Positions 18,018 through 26,690 of a stretch of 64,000 nucleotides of DNA are shown here, piece after piece (the first letter of the stretch is position 1; each line of letters starts with the position of its first letter). This DNA comes from Actinophytocola oryzae. Lineage in GTDB: Bacteria > Actinomycetota > Actinomycetes > Mycobacteriales > Pseudonocardiaceae. The DNA is taken from the NCBI RefSeq assembly GCF_004364325.1, contig NZ_SOCP01000027.1:1-64000 (forward strand), given 5' to 3'. The position numbers and the translations under genes were made by a program. Under the pieces are notes generated by a model that was given only the letters and a program-made list of their open reading frames with translations, was not told the origin of the DNA and did not search any database.

Positions 18018-20660
18018 GTGACATCGACGTCCGTCCGCGCCCACCTGCTCGCCGTGCTCGCCGTGGTGTCGCTCACCAGCAGCACCACGGCGGTGGCGGA
18101 GCAGACGCCGCCGGGAGCGCCCGTGCTCCAGAGCACCGGGGTGAGCGTGCTCCGGCCGGTGGAGGTGACGGCCTCGTCCGGCGACCGGGACGCCGGCGCG
18201 GCCAACGCCGTCGACCAGAGCCTCGACTCGGTGTGGCGGGCGACCACGGCAGACGCGTGGCTCGCGATCGACCTCGGCGGCCCGCGGAACGTGGTCAAGG
18301 TCCAGCAGACGTTCGCCGACGACGACGTGTGGCGGTTCGTCGTCGAGGGTTCCGTGGACGGTGGGGACTGGGCGGTGCTGGTTGACCGCGCGGCTGGGCG
18401 CGCAGGGCGGACGTTCGGCGACGGTGTCACCGGCGTCTACCGCCACCTCCGCCTGCACGTGCTGGGTTCGGCCGGTGGGCACGATCCGTCCAGTGTGGAC
18501 TTCCGCGCGGTCGGGGCCCCACCGTCGACCGACCTCACGGCCGCCGCGACGGCCACCGCGTCCACCGCGCTCGCCGGTTACACGCCCGCCGATGCCATTG
18601 ACGGCAACGTCTCCTCCTACTGGGTGGCCGCAAGCGGCAGCACCCCGCAGTGGCTGAAGGTCGATCTCGGCAGCCCTCGGAACCTGTCCGCCGTTCAGCA
18701 GAACTTCAAGGACGTCGACACGTGGCGGTTCGTCGTCGAGGGGTCGGTGGACGACCGGACCTGGACGCCGCTCGCCGACTACCGCGCCGGCGTGCGGGGG
18801 CAGTTCTTCCACCTGCCGGTCAGCGGTCAGTTCCGCTACGTCCGCCTCACCATCACCGCGTCCGCCTCGGGATTCTGGGCCGACAGCACGGAGTTCCGCG
18901 TGTTCGGCCCCGGCGGCGCCCCGACCGCCCGCGAACTCGCGGCGGGGACGAAGGCGCAGTCGTCGTCCCTGCGGCCGGGGCACGAGCCGTTCACCGCGGT
19001 GGACGACGACCCGCGCACGTCGTGGCAGGCGCTGGACACGACCTCGCCGCAGACCCTCACCGTCGACCTCGGCAACTCGAGCGTGCTCAGCAGGATCGAG
19101 CAGTCGTTCCCCGCGGCGGACACCTGGTCGTTCGTCATGCAGGTGTCCAACGACGCCGCGGCGTGGACGACCGTGCTGGACCGCTCGGGTGGCGCCACGG
19201 GACGGACGTTCACGGCCGACGTCGACGGCGCCTACCGGTACGTCCGGCTCACCGTGCCGCGGCCGTCGGCGGGCGGGCAACCGGCAGCCAGCCAGGACCT
19301 GACGGTCTACGGCATCGGCTCGCCGCTGCGGACCCGGTGGTGGGAGGACCGCTCCGGCGTCGCGCGGTTCTTCCCCGTCTGGCAGGGCATCACCCTCGAC
19401 GAGATCCGCGCACAGCTCGACACCCTGAAGGCGGAGGGCCACAACGCGATCGAGCTCGCCCCGATCTTCGAGGGCAATCGGGACGTGTGGGCCGGCCTCG
19501 GCGTCACCAACCTGTACAACGTCCACCCCGACGTCGGCACCTTCACCGACCTCCAGGAGCTGCTGACCGCGGCGCACGCCCGCGACATGAAGATCCTCTT
19601 CTTCGCCAACCCCGGTTACGCGCACGAGTCCGCGCCGTTCTTCCAGAAGGCGCTGCGTGACTTCGCCGCCGGCGTCGACAGCAAGGAGCGCTGCTGGTTC
19701 GACATCCGTGCCACGCCAGGGGAGTACGACCGCTGGGTCTACAACGCGACCTACCACGCCTACTACTGGGCCCGCTGGGACGACGCCGCGCCGTCGTTCC
19801 ACTTCGCGAAGCAGTGCTGGCGCGACGAGGTCCGGCGCTACGTGACGTTCTGGATGGACAAGGGCTTCGACGGCATGATCTTCGACGCACCGAACGTCTA
19901 CCACCAGACGACGCTGGAGTACAACAACGTGGCCATCACCGACGTGATGCGCAACTACGACACGTTCATGAACGCCGAGGGCGCCGCGGAGCGCGGCTTC
20001 ATCACCGACTGGCACTACAACAGCCTGCAGGACTACTCGATCACCCAGTGGGCGATCCCACCCGAGCCGGGTTCGAGCAGCGTTCTCAACGCGATCGACA
20101 GCGCCAACCCGAACGGCCTGGAGAACGTGCTCAAGGGCTACCGGGACGAGATGGTCGAGGCGGGCGGCATCACGCAGACCCCACCCAACTGGGGCCGCAG
20201 GAACTACCCGGTGAACAAGCGGCTGCTCGAGATCGCGACACTCACCACGATGGGCACGCTGTTCTACGTCCACAACGACTACTTCACGGTCAACCCCGTC
20301 GAACAGGAGTTCCCGCACTGGACCCAGGCCCAGCGCGACATGCTCCACACCCTCATGAAGGCCCAGAGCGGCTACGCCGCACTGGCGCCGTCCGGACTGC
20401 GGGTGAAGCTGGCGACCAACGACAACGCCAGGTACTACGCCTTCCTGCGCACGAACAAGGACGGCACGGTCAAAGCCGTGGTGGTACTCAACTTCCAGGC
20501 GTCGGCCGCCGACATCACCGTGGACCTCACCAACGTGGGCATCAGCACGAACCAGACGCCGATCAACCTCGTCACCGGCACGGCGGCGAGGCCGATCACC
20601 GCACCGTCCTACACCATCCCCGTCCCCGCCTACGGCGTCGCGATCCTGACCGTCGACTGA
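18018..20660 (+). CDS. Secreted amylase-like glycosidase with three F5/8-type (CBM32-like) modules
   Basis: An 880-residue protein from GTG 18018, preceded by AGGAGG. A Sec signal peptide ends near residue 28 (TAVAEQ). Three discoidin/F5/8-type C modules follow at about 45-160, 175-300 and 310-435, each with the DLG...V..VQQ.F..AD.W.F..EGS pattern. The catalytic region (about 440-790) is alpha-amylase-like: FPVWQGITLDEI, HNAIELAPIFEG, GVTNLYNVHPDVGT, and GFDGMIFDAPNVYH with Asp623 at the nucleophile position, where the usual preceding Arg is Ile. A beta-sandwich tail follows (AVVVLNFQASAADITVDL). It probably degrades an extracellular polysaccharide that feeds the importer. The missing Arg makes the exact GH13 subfamily or activity uncertain. 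Confidence 0.82.
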   Translation: MTSTSVRAHLLAVLAVVSLTSSTTAVAEQTPPGAPVLQSTGVSVLRPVEVTASSGDRDAGAANAVDQSLDSVWRATTADAWLAIDLGGPRNVVKVQQTFADDDVWRFVVEGSVDGGDWAVLVDRAAGRAGRTFGDGVTGVYRHLRLHVLGSAGGHDPSSVDFRAVGAPPSTDLTAAATATASTALAGYTPADAIDGNVSSYWVAASGSTPQWLKVDLGSPRNLSAVQQNFKDVDTWRFVVEGSVDDRTWTPLADYRAGVRGQFFHLPVSGQFRYVRLTITASASGFWADSTEFRVFGPGGAPTARELAAGTKAQSSSLRPGHEPFTAVDDDPRTSWQALDTTSPQTLTVDLGNSSVLSRIEQSFPAADTWSFVMQVSNDAAAWTTVLDRSGGATGRTFTADVDGAYRYVRLTVPRPSAGGQPAASQDLTVYGIGSPLRTRWWEDRSGVARFFPVWQGITLDEIRAQLDTLKAEGHNAIELAPIFEGNRDVWAGLGVTNLYNVHPDVGTFTDLQELLTAAHARDMKILFFANPGYAHESAPFFQKALRDFAAGVDSKERCWFDIRATPGEYDRWVYNATYHAYYWARWDDAAPSFHFAKQCWRDEVRRYVTFWMDKGFDGMIFDAPNVYHQTTLEYNNVAITDVMRNYDTFMNAEGAAERGFITDWHYNSLQDYSITQWAIPPEPGSSSVLNAIDSANPNGLENVLKGYRDEMVEAGGITQTPPNWGRRNYPVNKRLLEIATLTTMGTLFYVHNDYFTVNPVEQEFPHWTQAQRDMLHTLMKAQSGYAALAPSGLRVKLATNDNARYYAFLRTNKDGTVKAVVVLNFQASAADITVDLTNVGISTNQTPINLVTGTAARPITAPSYTIPVPAYGVAILTVD

Positions 20661-20820
20661 CCCAGGAGGACAGTGGCCGAGAGGTGGTCGCGCACCGGAG
20701 CAGGCGGCTCACCCGCTCCAGCAACATCAGCCGGAGAGGCCCCTGATCTGGGCCCTGGACCTGGGACGCCTGGGGCTTTCGGCGCACGGCGATGGGCGAG
20801 ATTGGGTACTGGTCTGCAGC

Positions 20821-20853
20821 TTGACCTTGACACAGGTGTCAGGGTGCTAGCTT
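20821..20853 (+). promoter_or_regulatory. MerR-type promoter with dyad operator
   Basis: TTGACC (20821-20826) and TAGCTT (20848-20853) are separated by about 20 bases, the stretched spacer typical of MerR-activated promoters. The spacer is filled by the dyad CCTTGACAC-AG-GTGTCAGGG (20825-20844), one mismatch short of perfect. It lies seven bases before the reductase start, so the MerR protein encoded at 21377 is the expected activator. Confidence 0.8.
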
Positions 20854-20859
20854 CCGGTC

Positions 20860-21375
20860 ATGCCTGTCGACATTCGGGAATGGAACCGTCGGATCGTGAC
20901 GGAGTTTCGATCGAACGGGGGATTCGTCCGGTGGAGCACCGAGCAGGACCTGGCCCAAGGTCGTCCGATACCGCCTCTGTTGCCCGGTTTCGATCCGGAC
21001 CAGACTGTTCCGATCATCCTGGTCAGCCACATCGGTGCGGTGACCAGTCGCCGACGTACGAACCCGTTGATGTACCAGGCGGTGGACGACGCCTTCGCGG
21101 TCTTCGCGACCTTCGGCGGGAGCCCGCGACCGCCCGCCTGGTACCGCAACGTCGAGACGAACCCCGAGGTGACCATCGAGGTGGGCTCCGACCTGACGCG
21201 GGCCATCGCCCGCGTCGCCCACGGCTCCGAACGTGACGCCATCTGGGATAAGCAGGTTCGCCTCATGCCCGCGTTCGCTGATTTCGAGAAAGCCGCCGGC
21301 CGGCAGGTACCGGTCGTCGTCCTCGATCGGGTCCAGAGTTCAGCCACTGCGGACCAAGTCGAAACACCGGAGTGA
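20860..21375 (+). CDS. Deazaflavin (F420)-dependent nitroreductase-family protein
   Basis: A 171-residue split-barrel protein of the Ddn/DUF385 family. Motifs are ILVSHIGAVTSRRRTNPLMY and PAWYRNVETNPEVTIEVG, the cofactor-binding signature of F420H2-dependent reductases, followed by IWDKQVRLMPAFADFE. Such enzymes reduce quinones, nitroaromatics or metabolites using F420. The leader is only seven bases from the -10 element, so the transcript is nearly leaderless. It is followed after one base by the MerR gene, forming a regulator-target pair that probably responds to a redox-active or toxic compound. Confidence 0.88.
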   Translation: MPVDIREWNRRIVTEFRSNGGFVRWSTEQDLAQGRPIPPLLPGFDPDQTVPIILVSHIGAVTSRRRTNPLMYQAVDDAFAVFATFGGSPRPPAWYRNVETNPEVTIEVGSDLTRAIARVAHGSERDAIWDKQVRLMPAFADFEKAAGRQVPVVVLDRVQSSATADQVETPE

Positions 21376-21376
21376 C

Positions 21377-21769
21377 ATGACACCTGCTGCCGATCATCGC
21401 GACGGGCTCCGCATCGGTGAACTCTCGCGCCGGACCGCGACCAGCGCTCGGTCTCTGCGCTACTACGAGCAACGCGGACTGATCACCGCCGACCGGGAAC
21501 AAAACGGTTACCGCCGCTACGGGCCCGACGTCGTCAACGTGGTCAACAACATCCGCGTCCTGCTCAGCGCTGGCCTGTCCGTCGACGACATCGACCAGTT
21601 CGGCTCCTGCGTACGATCACCTGACCTGAACGCGGCACCCTGCACAGCGGCGCTCGACATCTACGAGCAACGCCTGACAACCCTGCGGACCAAGATCGAC
21701 GCTCTTGAGCACCTTCACGCCACACTCGTCGAGCACACAAGTCGTCTTCGCGCACAGCTACGTGACTAG
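21377..21769 (+). CDS. MerR-family regulator
   Basis: A 130-residue regulator with the MerR winged helix (LRIGELSRRTATSARSLRYY; EQRGLITADREQNGYRRY) and a coiled-coil dimerisation helix near the C-terminus (IYEQRLTTLRTKIDALEHLH). Two cysteines lie in the effector-side loop (FGSCVRSPDL, AAPCTAALD) and could sense oxidants or thiol-reactive compounds, though this is inferred. The ATG at 21377 follows the reductase stop by one base. Its likely target is the dyad promoter at 20821-20853 in front of its own operon. Confidence 0.92.
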   Translation: MTPAADHRDGLRIGELSRRTATSARSLRYYEQRGLITADREQNGYRRYGPDVVNVVNNIRVLLSAGLSVDDIDQFGSCVRSPDLNAAPCTAALDIYEQRLTTLRTKIDALEHLHATLVEHTSRLRAQLRD

Positions 21770-21814
21770 TGCGGTGAGCATCAACGTTCGCCGGGTCCGT
21801 CGGTCGCGGCGGAA

Positions 21815-21839
21815 TGCAAGGAAGGCGTCCTTCACTGCA
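21815..21839. repeat. Short imperfect hairpin TGCA...GAAGG..CCTTC...TGCA
   Basis: TGCAAGGAAGGCGTCCTTC followed by ACTGCA folds on GAAGG/CCTTC with outer TGCA/TGCA. It lies 46 bases after the MerR stop and may act as terminator. From memory, motifs of this type recur between genes in Pseudonocardiales, but I cannot check copy number here. Confidence 0.4.
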
Positions 21840-21989
21840 CCCATGAGGGACTGCCGCAAACCCGCGACCGCCTGCTCGCCACCATCCGCCTCCCAGCAAC
21901 CCGCCGCCGCCCTGAACGTAGTCGCCACTCTCGTCGAACAATTCCTCCTTACCCGACAACGACCCGGTATCGCCGACTGGTGACGCCGA

Positions 21990-22326
21990 GTGTTCACCTG
22001 CCGCGTCGTGGAGGTCATCAACACCAACCAGCTCCCGGACGACAGGCACCCGGCATCGCGCACGCTGGCCTACATCCCGGCGAGCGGCTCGCAGATGCAG
22101 GTCGCCCTCGCCAAGTGGGTCACCGCCGACTCCGGTGGTACGGGACGCGTGCTGATCAACCAGGGCACCGACTGCCCGGCCCCGGCCGCGTTCGTGGCCG
22201 CGGGCAAGGAGACCTACGAGACGGACTGCCCGGGCTGCGAGATCACGATCAACGAGATCTCGTCGGCGGACTTCGCCCTCATCCCGTCTTCCACCAGTGC
22301 CGCGCTGCTCAAGAACCCGAGTTCGG
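21990..22326 (+). pseudogene. Fragment of sugar ABC substrate-binding protein
   Basis: About 110 codons read ALAKWVTADSGGTGRVLINQ, GTDCPAPAAFVAAGKETYE and INEISSADFALIPSSTS, characteristic of the second lobe of RbsB-like periplasmic binding proteins. The signal peptide, first lobe and C-terminal end are missing, and homology breaks off after SAALLKNPS where another fragment begins. No importer genes are adjacent. Confidence 0.65.
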
Positions 22327-22409
22327 TTGGGAGCCGCGCGGCACGCACGCGGAGTGCGGCCTTGGTCTGCGGGTCAGGGCTCTGTGTTCGTCGCCTCGGG
22401 ACTTGCGCA

Positions 22410-22672
22410 ACGGGCCGGGACCGTCGACGTGTCGGAGCGCGATGCGGTCCGCCGTTCGCTCATCGCACGAGACCACGACACCGAAGTCGCGGACGACCTG
22501 GAACGCAACGCGGTCGAAGCAGTCGCTCGCCTGCGGCTCGACGCGGACGGGACCGTCAGGCTCGTGCCCGGCTCGGCGGGAATCCCCGCGCTCGTCGAGC
22601 GCGTGCTGACAGTGGTCTACGACGCACGACATGCCGGTGCCTGGCGACGCCTGAAGCTGTGCCGCAACCGGG
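22410..22672 (+). pseudogene. Fragment of ABATE/CGNR zinc-finger regulator
   Basis: The frame reads VSERDAVRRSLIARD, TVRLVPGSAGIPALVERVL and VVYDARHAGAWRRLKLCRN, the region joining the ABATE domain to the CGNR zinc finger. The match stops exactly where the zinc finger (usually C...CGNR) should follow, so the DNA-binding end is lost. The N-terminal ABATE part is also incomplete. Confidence 0.65.
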
Positions 22673-22679
22673 CTGACGA

Positions 22680-22875
22680 ACCCGAACCCCAACCTCCTCG
22701 TGCACCTGGCACGCACCGCTGTCGAAGCGGGGCGTGTCCGGTGCTGCGGAGCAGCGCGCGCTCAGCCAGCCCACCGTGTCGGCAGCGCTGCTCCGCCTGC
22801 GCAGGCACTCCGGTGATCCACGTCCCATGCGTGCAGGCAACCGCTACAGCATGACGCCCCTGGGCGGTGCTCCTG
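22680..22875 (+). pseudogene. Fragment of LysR-type regulator DNA-binding domain
   Basis: NPNLLVHLARTAVEAG in one frame continues after a frameshift near 22735 as VSGAAEQRALSQPTVSAALL, then RLRRHSGDP and RAGNRYSMTPLG. This is the winged helix of a LysR-type regulator, roughly residues 5-65. The effector domain is absent, and it abuts the ABATE fragment directly. Confidence 0.65.
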
Positions 22876-23053
22876 CGGTCTATCGTGTCGGACGCGATCG
22901 CCGGAACGGAGCGCGGTTTCCAGGCCGGCGATTGTGGATGCGGCAGGCCGTGCAACGCGCCCTCGGGGCGCGAGAGCACCGGATCTCCGGCGTACGGAGT
23001 GACGCCGCGTCGTCGGCGACGACAACGCCCGCGTCGGGAACGTCTCGCAATGT

Positions 23054-23530
23054 TCAGGCGCGCTGGAACTGACGAGTGGCCAGTGACACGACGAGCCCAC
23101 CCAGAGCAAACCAGGGATTCCAGAGGATCAGGCTCCACTGCGTTTGCGATGGGCCCACCGCCGAGGCAACGCCGCCGGCCCCAGTCAACAGAACAACCTC
23201 GAGCAGTAGTCCACGGGCGAGCAGACCGATCCCACCCAACCAACCGAGGATCACCATCGCGCGGCGCAGGCGGCCAGTCAGCCGCCAGCACGTCGTTCCG
23301 ACACTGAAAGCCGCCCCGGCGAGGAGCAGCAGTGCCACGCCCCACAGCCCGAGGAGCACGAACCATGGCGGTCGGTGAGCCGCGAGGTCGGCTCCCGCCG
23401 ACGAAGCCAGCCCAACGGCCCCTCCTGCCGCCCAGTAGATGTGGAGCACCGCGAAGAGCACACACCACACGCAGGCGAGATATCCCCACATTCGCACAGC
23501 GGGGAGCGGGTGCGGCCGATCTGCTGACAT
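23054..23530 (-). CDS. Small four-helix membrane protein, DUF3995-like
   Basis: A 158-residue protein with four hydrophobic helices: LACVWCVLFAVLHIYWAAGG, WFVLLGLWGVALLLLAGAAF, MVILGWLGGIGLLARGLLLE and LILWNPWFALGGLVVSLA. Loop motifs VLHIYWAAGG and LRRAMVILGWLGG are typical of the DUF3995 group of unknown function. The ATG at 23530 was chosen because it starts a normal short cytoplasmic tail; a longer frame to 23632 runs into transposase sequence. It is the only apparently intact gene among the fragments between 21.8 and 24.8 kb. Confidence 0.65.
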   Translation of the reverse strand: MSADRPHPLPAVRMWGYLACVWCVLFAVLHIYWAAGGAVGLASSAGADLAAHRPPWFVLLGLWGVALLLLAGAAFSVGTTCWRLTGRLRRAMVILGWLGGIGLLARGLLLEVVLLTGAGGVASAVGPSQTQWSLILWNPWFALGGLVVSLATRQFQRA

Positions 23531-23613
23531 CACATCGTGGGCAACGACGAACCAGACGACTGGGTTCCCCACCATCGATATGGCTCCGCGCAATGGGTCA
23601 GAGTTCGTCGATC

Positions 23614-24000
23614 CATCCGGCGATCGCGGCACGAGCGAAGGCCGAGGGTGGGGTGGTGGTGTGGGCTGATCAGACCGGGCTGCGATCGGACGCCGCCCCG
23701 CCTGGCCGGTCGTGGGCGCCGAAAGGACGCACGCCGGTTGTGCGGGTGACCGGCAAACGGCTACGCATCAACGTGATGTCCGCGGCCTCCGCGCAGGGCG
23801 CGTTGTGGTTCACCGTCTTCCTCGGCCGGTTCACCGCGCCGGTGTTTACCGCGTTCCTGGACCGCCTGGGCCGACAAGCTGGACGGAAGGTGCACGTGAT
23901 CGTCGACCGACACCCGGTCCACCGCAGCAAGAACGTCCGCGACTGGCTCAACCAGCACAGCGGGCGGGTCGAACTGCACCTGATGCCCAGCTACAGCTCC
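23614..24000 (+). mobile_element. IS630-family transposase fragment
   Basis: The frame shows the DDE core: VVVWADQTGLRSDAAPPGRS with the first Asp, GKRLRINVMSAASAQGALWF, FTAPVFTAFLDRLGRQAGRK, and VIVDRHPVHRSKNVRDWL with the second Asp. It breaks at LHLMPSYSS, where intact enzymes continue P-E-L-N-P-x-E with the third acidic residue. The N-terminal HTH is also missing. Inactive; no terminal inverted repeats recognised. Confidence 0.8.
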
Positions 24001-24011
24001 GTGAGCAGACT

Positions 24012-24323
24012 GGTGAACGGACCGGGACGATCGGTCGGGTCGCTGACCAGTTCGGGGTGCATCGGGAGGCGTTGCGAACGTGGGTTCGGTGGGCTGAGGT
24101 CGATGGCGGGAAACGGGTCGGCACGTCGACCAGCGATGTTCAGCGGATCGCTGAGCTGGAGCGGGAAATCGTGAGCTGCGGCGTGCGAACGAGACTTTGA
24201 AGGCCGCGTCTGCGTTTTCGCCCGGGAACTCGACCCGAAACCGCCGCGCTGGTCGGGTTCATCGACACCCATCGCGAACGGTTCGGTGTCGAGCCGATCT
24301 GTGCCGTGCTGGACACTCATTGA
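24012..24323 (+). mobile_element. IS3-family transposase remnant (orfA end and orfB start)
   Basis: One frame reads TIGRVADQFGVHREALRTWV, RWAEVDGGKRVGTST and DVQRIAELEREI (OrfA HTH plus leucine zipper). After a disrupted linker, another gives LKAASAF, RELDPKPPR and VGFIDTHRERFGVEPICAVL, the start of OrfB, before a TGA at 24321-24323. The DDE domain is absent. It is joined directly to the IS630 fragment, so one element was probably broken by the other. Confidence 0.8.
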
Positions 24324-24554
24324 TCACGTGGGATGGACCCGCGACCCGTGCGTCGCGCGGCTGCTCGGCGAATTCGGCTGCTATGGAACAAGAGTACTCG
24401 CCGCGCTGCGCGTCCCGACGCTGTTCTCCCTGTGGCCGGCCGACCACCGCCTGCGGTTGTGAACTGCTCGACACCGCGGGCGTTCGACCACGGTTTGTCG
24501 GGATGGCCGTAGCCAGGTGACCAGAGCCTGCCACGCACTTCGTGGACCTCGGGA
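24324..24554. other. Intergenic stretch, nothing secure
   Basis: 231 bases after the IS3 remnant. A minus-strand frame contains LGYAVVIPRSTKCVAGSG, faintly transposase-like, but it is too weak to call. No promoter motif seen. Confidence 0.4.
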
Positions 24555-24827
24555 TCACCACGGCATAGCCGAGGCGTGGACGGGTGAGGGACGCCACCAG
24601 CGCATCAGGCTTGCGCTGATCGACATGCCGCCGCCGAAGCCGGCGAGTACGACCAGGTCGCCGTCGGCGACCGCGTCGGAGCGGTTGGCCTCGTCGAGGG
24701 ACACGGGGATGGCCGCGCTGCCCGTGTTGCCGTACTTGTGCACCGTGCGGTGCAGTCGCGCGTTGGTCAGGCCGCAACGCTCGGCGAGCTCGTCGATGAG
24801 CCGGCCGTTCGCCTGGTGGGGTACGAC
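24555..24827 (-). pseudogene. 3' fragment of 3-oxoacyl-ACP synthase III (KAS III/FabH-like)
   Basis: On the minus strand the frame reads VVPHQANGRLIDELAERCGL, HRTVHKYGNTGSAAIPVSLD and GDLVVLAGFGGGMSISASLM. This is the KAS III C-terminal half with the catalytic His (HQAN) and Asn (YGNTGSAA). The half with the active-site Cys is missing. The homology ends at 24827, exactly one base before the ATG of the oppositely oriented glycosyltransferase, so a recombination junction lies there. KAS III genes often start type II polyketide or special fatty-acyl pathways. Confidence 0.85.
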
Positions 24828-26102
24828 ATGCGCATCCTGTTCACGACGATCTCGGAACACTCCCACATCCTGGCGCAGACGCCGATGGCGTGGGCGCTCG
24901 CCACGGCGGGGCACGACGTCCGCCTGGCCAGCGCCCCGGCCATGACCGACGTGATCACCTCGGCCGGCCTGACCGCGGTGCCGGTCGGGACCGACCACAA
25001 CATGCACGAGATGCTCGCGCAGCTCAGCCAGCAGGGCGCCGGCTCGATCGAGAACGAGCTGTCCGACTGGAGCGAGCCGTCCGTGGACAAGCAGACCTGG
25101 CAGGGGATCCTGTTCAAGTACCAGGTGACCGTCCCGATGGCGCTGGCGCCCTACAACGACCCGATCGTCGAGGAGCTCGTCGAGTTCGCCAAGTCCTGGC
25201 GTCCCGACCTCATCGTGTGGGACCCGCTGACCTACGCGGGCGCGGTCGCCGCCACCGTCATCGGGGTGCCCCACGCCCGTCTGCTGTGGACGGTCGACAT
25301 CTACGCCGCCATGCGCGAGGCGTTCCTGGAGCTGCGTGACCAACAGGCGCCCGCCATGCGGCAGGACCCGCTGGCCGACTGGTTGGGCAACCAGCTCGCG
25401 GCCCACGGCAAGGAGTTCACCGAGGAGGTCGTCACGGGGCACTTCACCCTCGACCCGATCCCCGACAGCATCCAGCTCCCGCCGACGGGCAACCGCGTCC
25501 CGCTGCGCTACACCCCGTACAACGGCCGGTCCGTGGTGCCGAGGTGGGCGTGGGAGGAGAACGACCGGCCCAGGGTCGTCGTGACCTCCGGCTCGTCCTT
25601 CGAGGCCGCGCTCGGCGCCACCTTCCTGCCGTTCTCCGACGTGCTCGCCGGGCTGGCGGACCTGGACGTCGACGTCGTCACCACGCTGAGCGAGGCGGAG
25701 AAGGACAAGCTCGGCACGCTGCCGGACAACGTGCGCGCGGTCGGCTTCGTGCCGATGCAGGTGCTGCTGCCGACGTGCTCGGCGGTCGTGCACCACGGCG
25801 GGTTCGGCACCTGGAGCACAGCGGCCCTCGCCGGCGTGCCCCAGCTCGTCACGACCATCCGGCACGGCGACCTGTGGCTGCGCGCGCAGCGCACCGAGGA
25901 GATCGGCGCGGGGCTGAGGCTGCACGGCCCGTCGGTGACGCCGGAGAGCGCCCGCGCCGCCGTCGTCCGGCTGCTCGAGGAGCCGGGATTCCAGGCGGGC
26001 GCGGCAAAGCTGCGTGAGGAGGTCCTCGCCATGCCGACCACCGCCAGCGCCGTGGCCGACGTCGAGCGGCTGACCAACGAGCACAGAGCGGTCCTGGTGT
26101 GA
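24828..26102 (+). CDS. Macrolide-type (GT1) deoxysugar glycosyltransferase
   Basis: A 424-residue GT-B fold enzyme that moves a deoxysugar from its dTDP carrier to a natural-product acceptor in the cytosol. The N-lobe starts MRILFTTISEHSHILAQTPM, typical of EryCIII/DesVII-like enzymes; SWRPDLIVWDPLTYAGAVAA is in the acceptor lobe. The C-lobe has VVTSGSSFEA and the nucleotide-sugar motif HHGGFGTWSTAALAGVPQ with PMQVLLPTCSAVVHHGG just before. GGTGGGG lies before the ATG. It heads a four-gene deoxysugar operon. Enzymes of this subgroup often need a P450-like helper protein; none is adjacent. Confidence 0.9.
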   Translation: MRILFTTISEHSHILAQTPMAWALATAGHDVRLASAPAMTDVITSAGLTAVPVGTDHNMHEMLAQLSQQGAGSIENELSDWSEPSVDKQTWQGILFKYQVTVPMALAPYNDPIVEELVEFAKSWRPDLIVWDPLTYAGAVAATVIGVPHARLLWTVDIYAAMREAFLELRDQQAPAMRQDPLADWLGNQLAAHGKEFTEEVVTGHFTLDPIPDSIQLPPTGNRVPLRYTPYNGRSVVPRWAWEENDRPRVVVTSGSSFEAALGATFLPFSDVLAGLADLDVDVVTTLSEAEKDKLGTLPDNVRAVGFVPMQVLLPTCSAVVHHGGFGTWSTAALAGVPQLVTTIRHGDLWLRAQRTEEIGAGLRLHGPSVTPESARAAVVRLLEEPGFQAGAAKLREEVLAMPTTASAVADVERLTNEHRAVLV

Positions 26103-26680
26103 AGGCGCGCCGGCTCGCCGTCGAAGGGGCGTTCGAGTTCACCCCGGACGTGCACTGCGACAACCGCGGCCACTTCGCGTCTCCGTTCCAGGAGCCCGCG
26201 TTCGTCGAGGCCACCGGGCACACGTTCACCGTCGCGCAGACCAACCACAGCAAGTCCGCGCGTGACGTCGTCCGGGGCGTGCACTTCACCACGACACCGC
26301 CCGGGCAGGCCAAGTACGTCTACTGTCCCAAGGGCAGGGTGCGCGACCTGGTGCTCGACGTCCGGGTGGGGTCGCCGACGTTCGGCGTGTGGGACGTGGT
26401 GGAGCTCGACGAGGACTCCCTGCGCGCCGTGTACTTCCCGCTGGGGGTCGGCCACGCGTTCCACGTGATCGAGGACGGCTCCGTCATGGCCTACATGGTC
26501 TCCACCGGTTACGTGCCCGCGCGGGAGATCTCCATCAACCCGTTCGACCCGGCGCTGGACCTGCCGTGGCCGATCGGTGCCGACCTGGTCGTGTCCGACC
26601 GGGACCGCGTCGCACCCACGCTCGCGCAGGCACGGGAGAAGGGCCTGCTGCCGGTGTACTCCGACTGCGTGGCCGACTGA
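26099..26680 (+). CDS. dTDP-4-keto-6-deoxyhexose 3,5-epimerase (RmlC-like)
   Basis: A 193-residue cupin starting at a GTG that overlaps the glycosyltransferase stop (GTGA). Motifs are DNRGHFASPFQEPAF, TNHSKSARDVVRGVHF with the catalytic His, YCPKGRVRDLVLDVRVGSPT and YFPLGVGHAFHVIEDGSVMAY. The enzyme epimerises C3 and/or C5 of dTDP-4-keto-6-deoxyglucose, turning the sugar toward the L-series. In a deoxysugar operon with a 2,3-dehydratase it is likely to act on a 2-deoxygenated intermediate rather than on the rhamnose route. Confidence 0.92.
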   Translation: MKARRLAVEGAFEFTPDVHCDNRGHFASPFQEPAFVEATGHTFTVAQTNHSKSARDVVRGVHFTTTPPGQAKYVYCPKGRVRDLVLDVRVGSPTFGVWDVVELDEDSLRAVYFPLGVGHAFHVIEDGSVMAYMVSTGYVPAREISINPFDPALDLPWPIGADLVVSDRDRVAPTLAQAREKGLLPVYSDCVAD

Positions 26681-26690
26681 TTGGAACACC

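Noticed and set aside
24259..24777. Minus-strand frame with LGYAVVIPRSTKCVAGSG, faintly like an IS701-type transposase
   Set aside because: Only about 18 residues look plausible, there are no catalytic motifs, and it overlaps the KAS III remnant in another frame.
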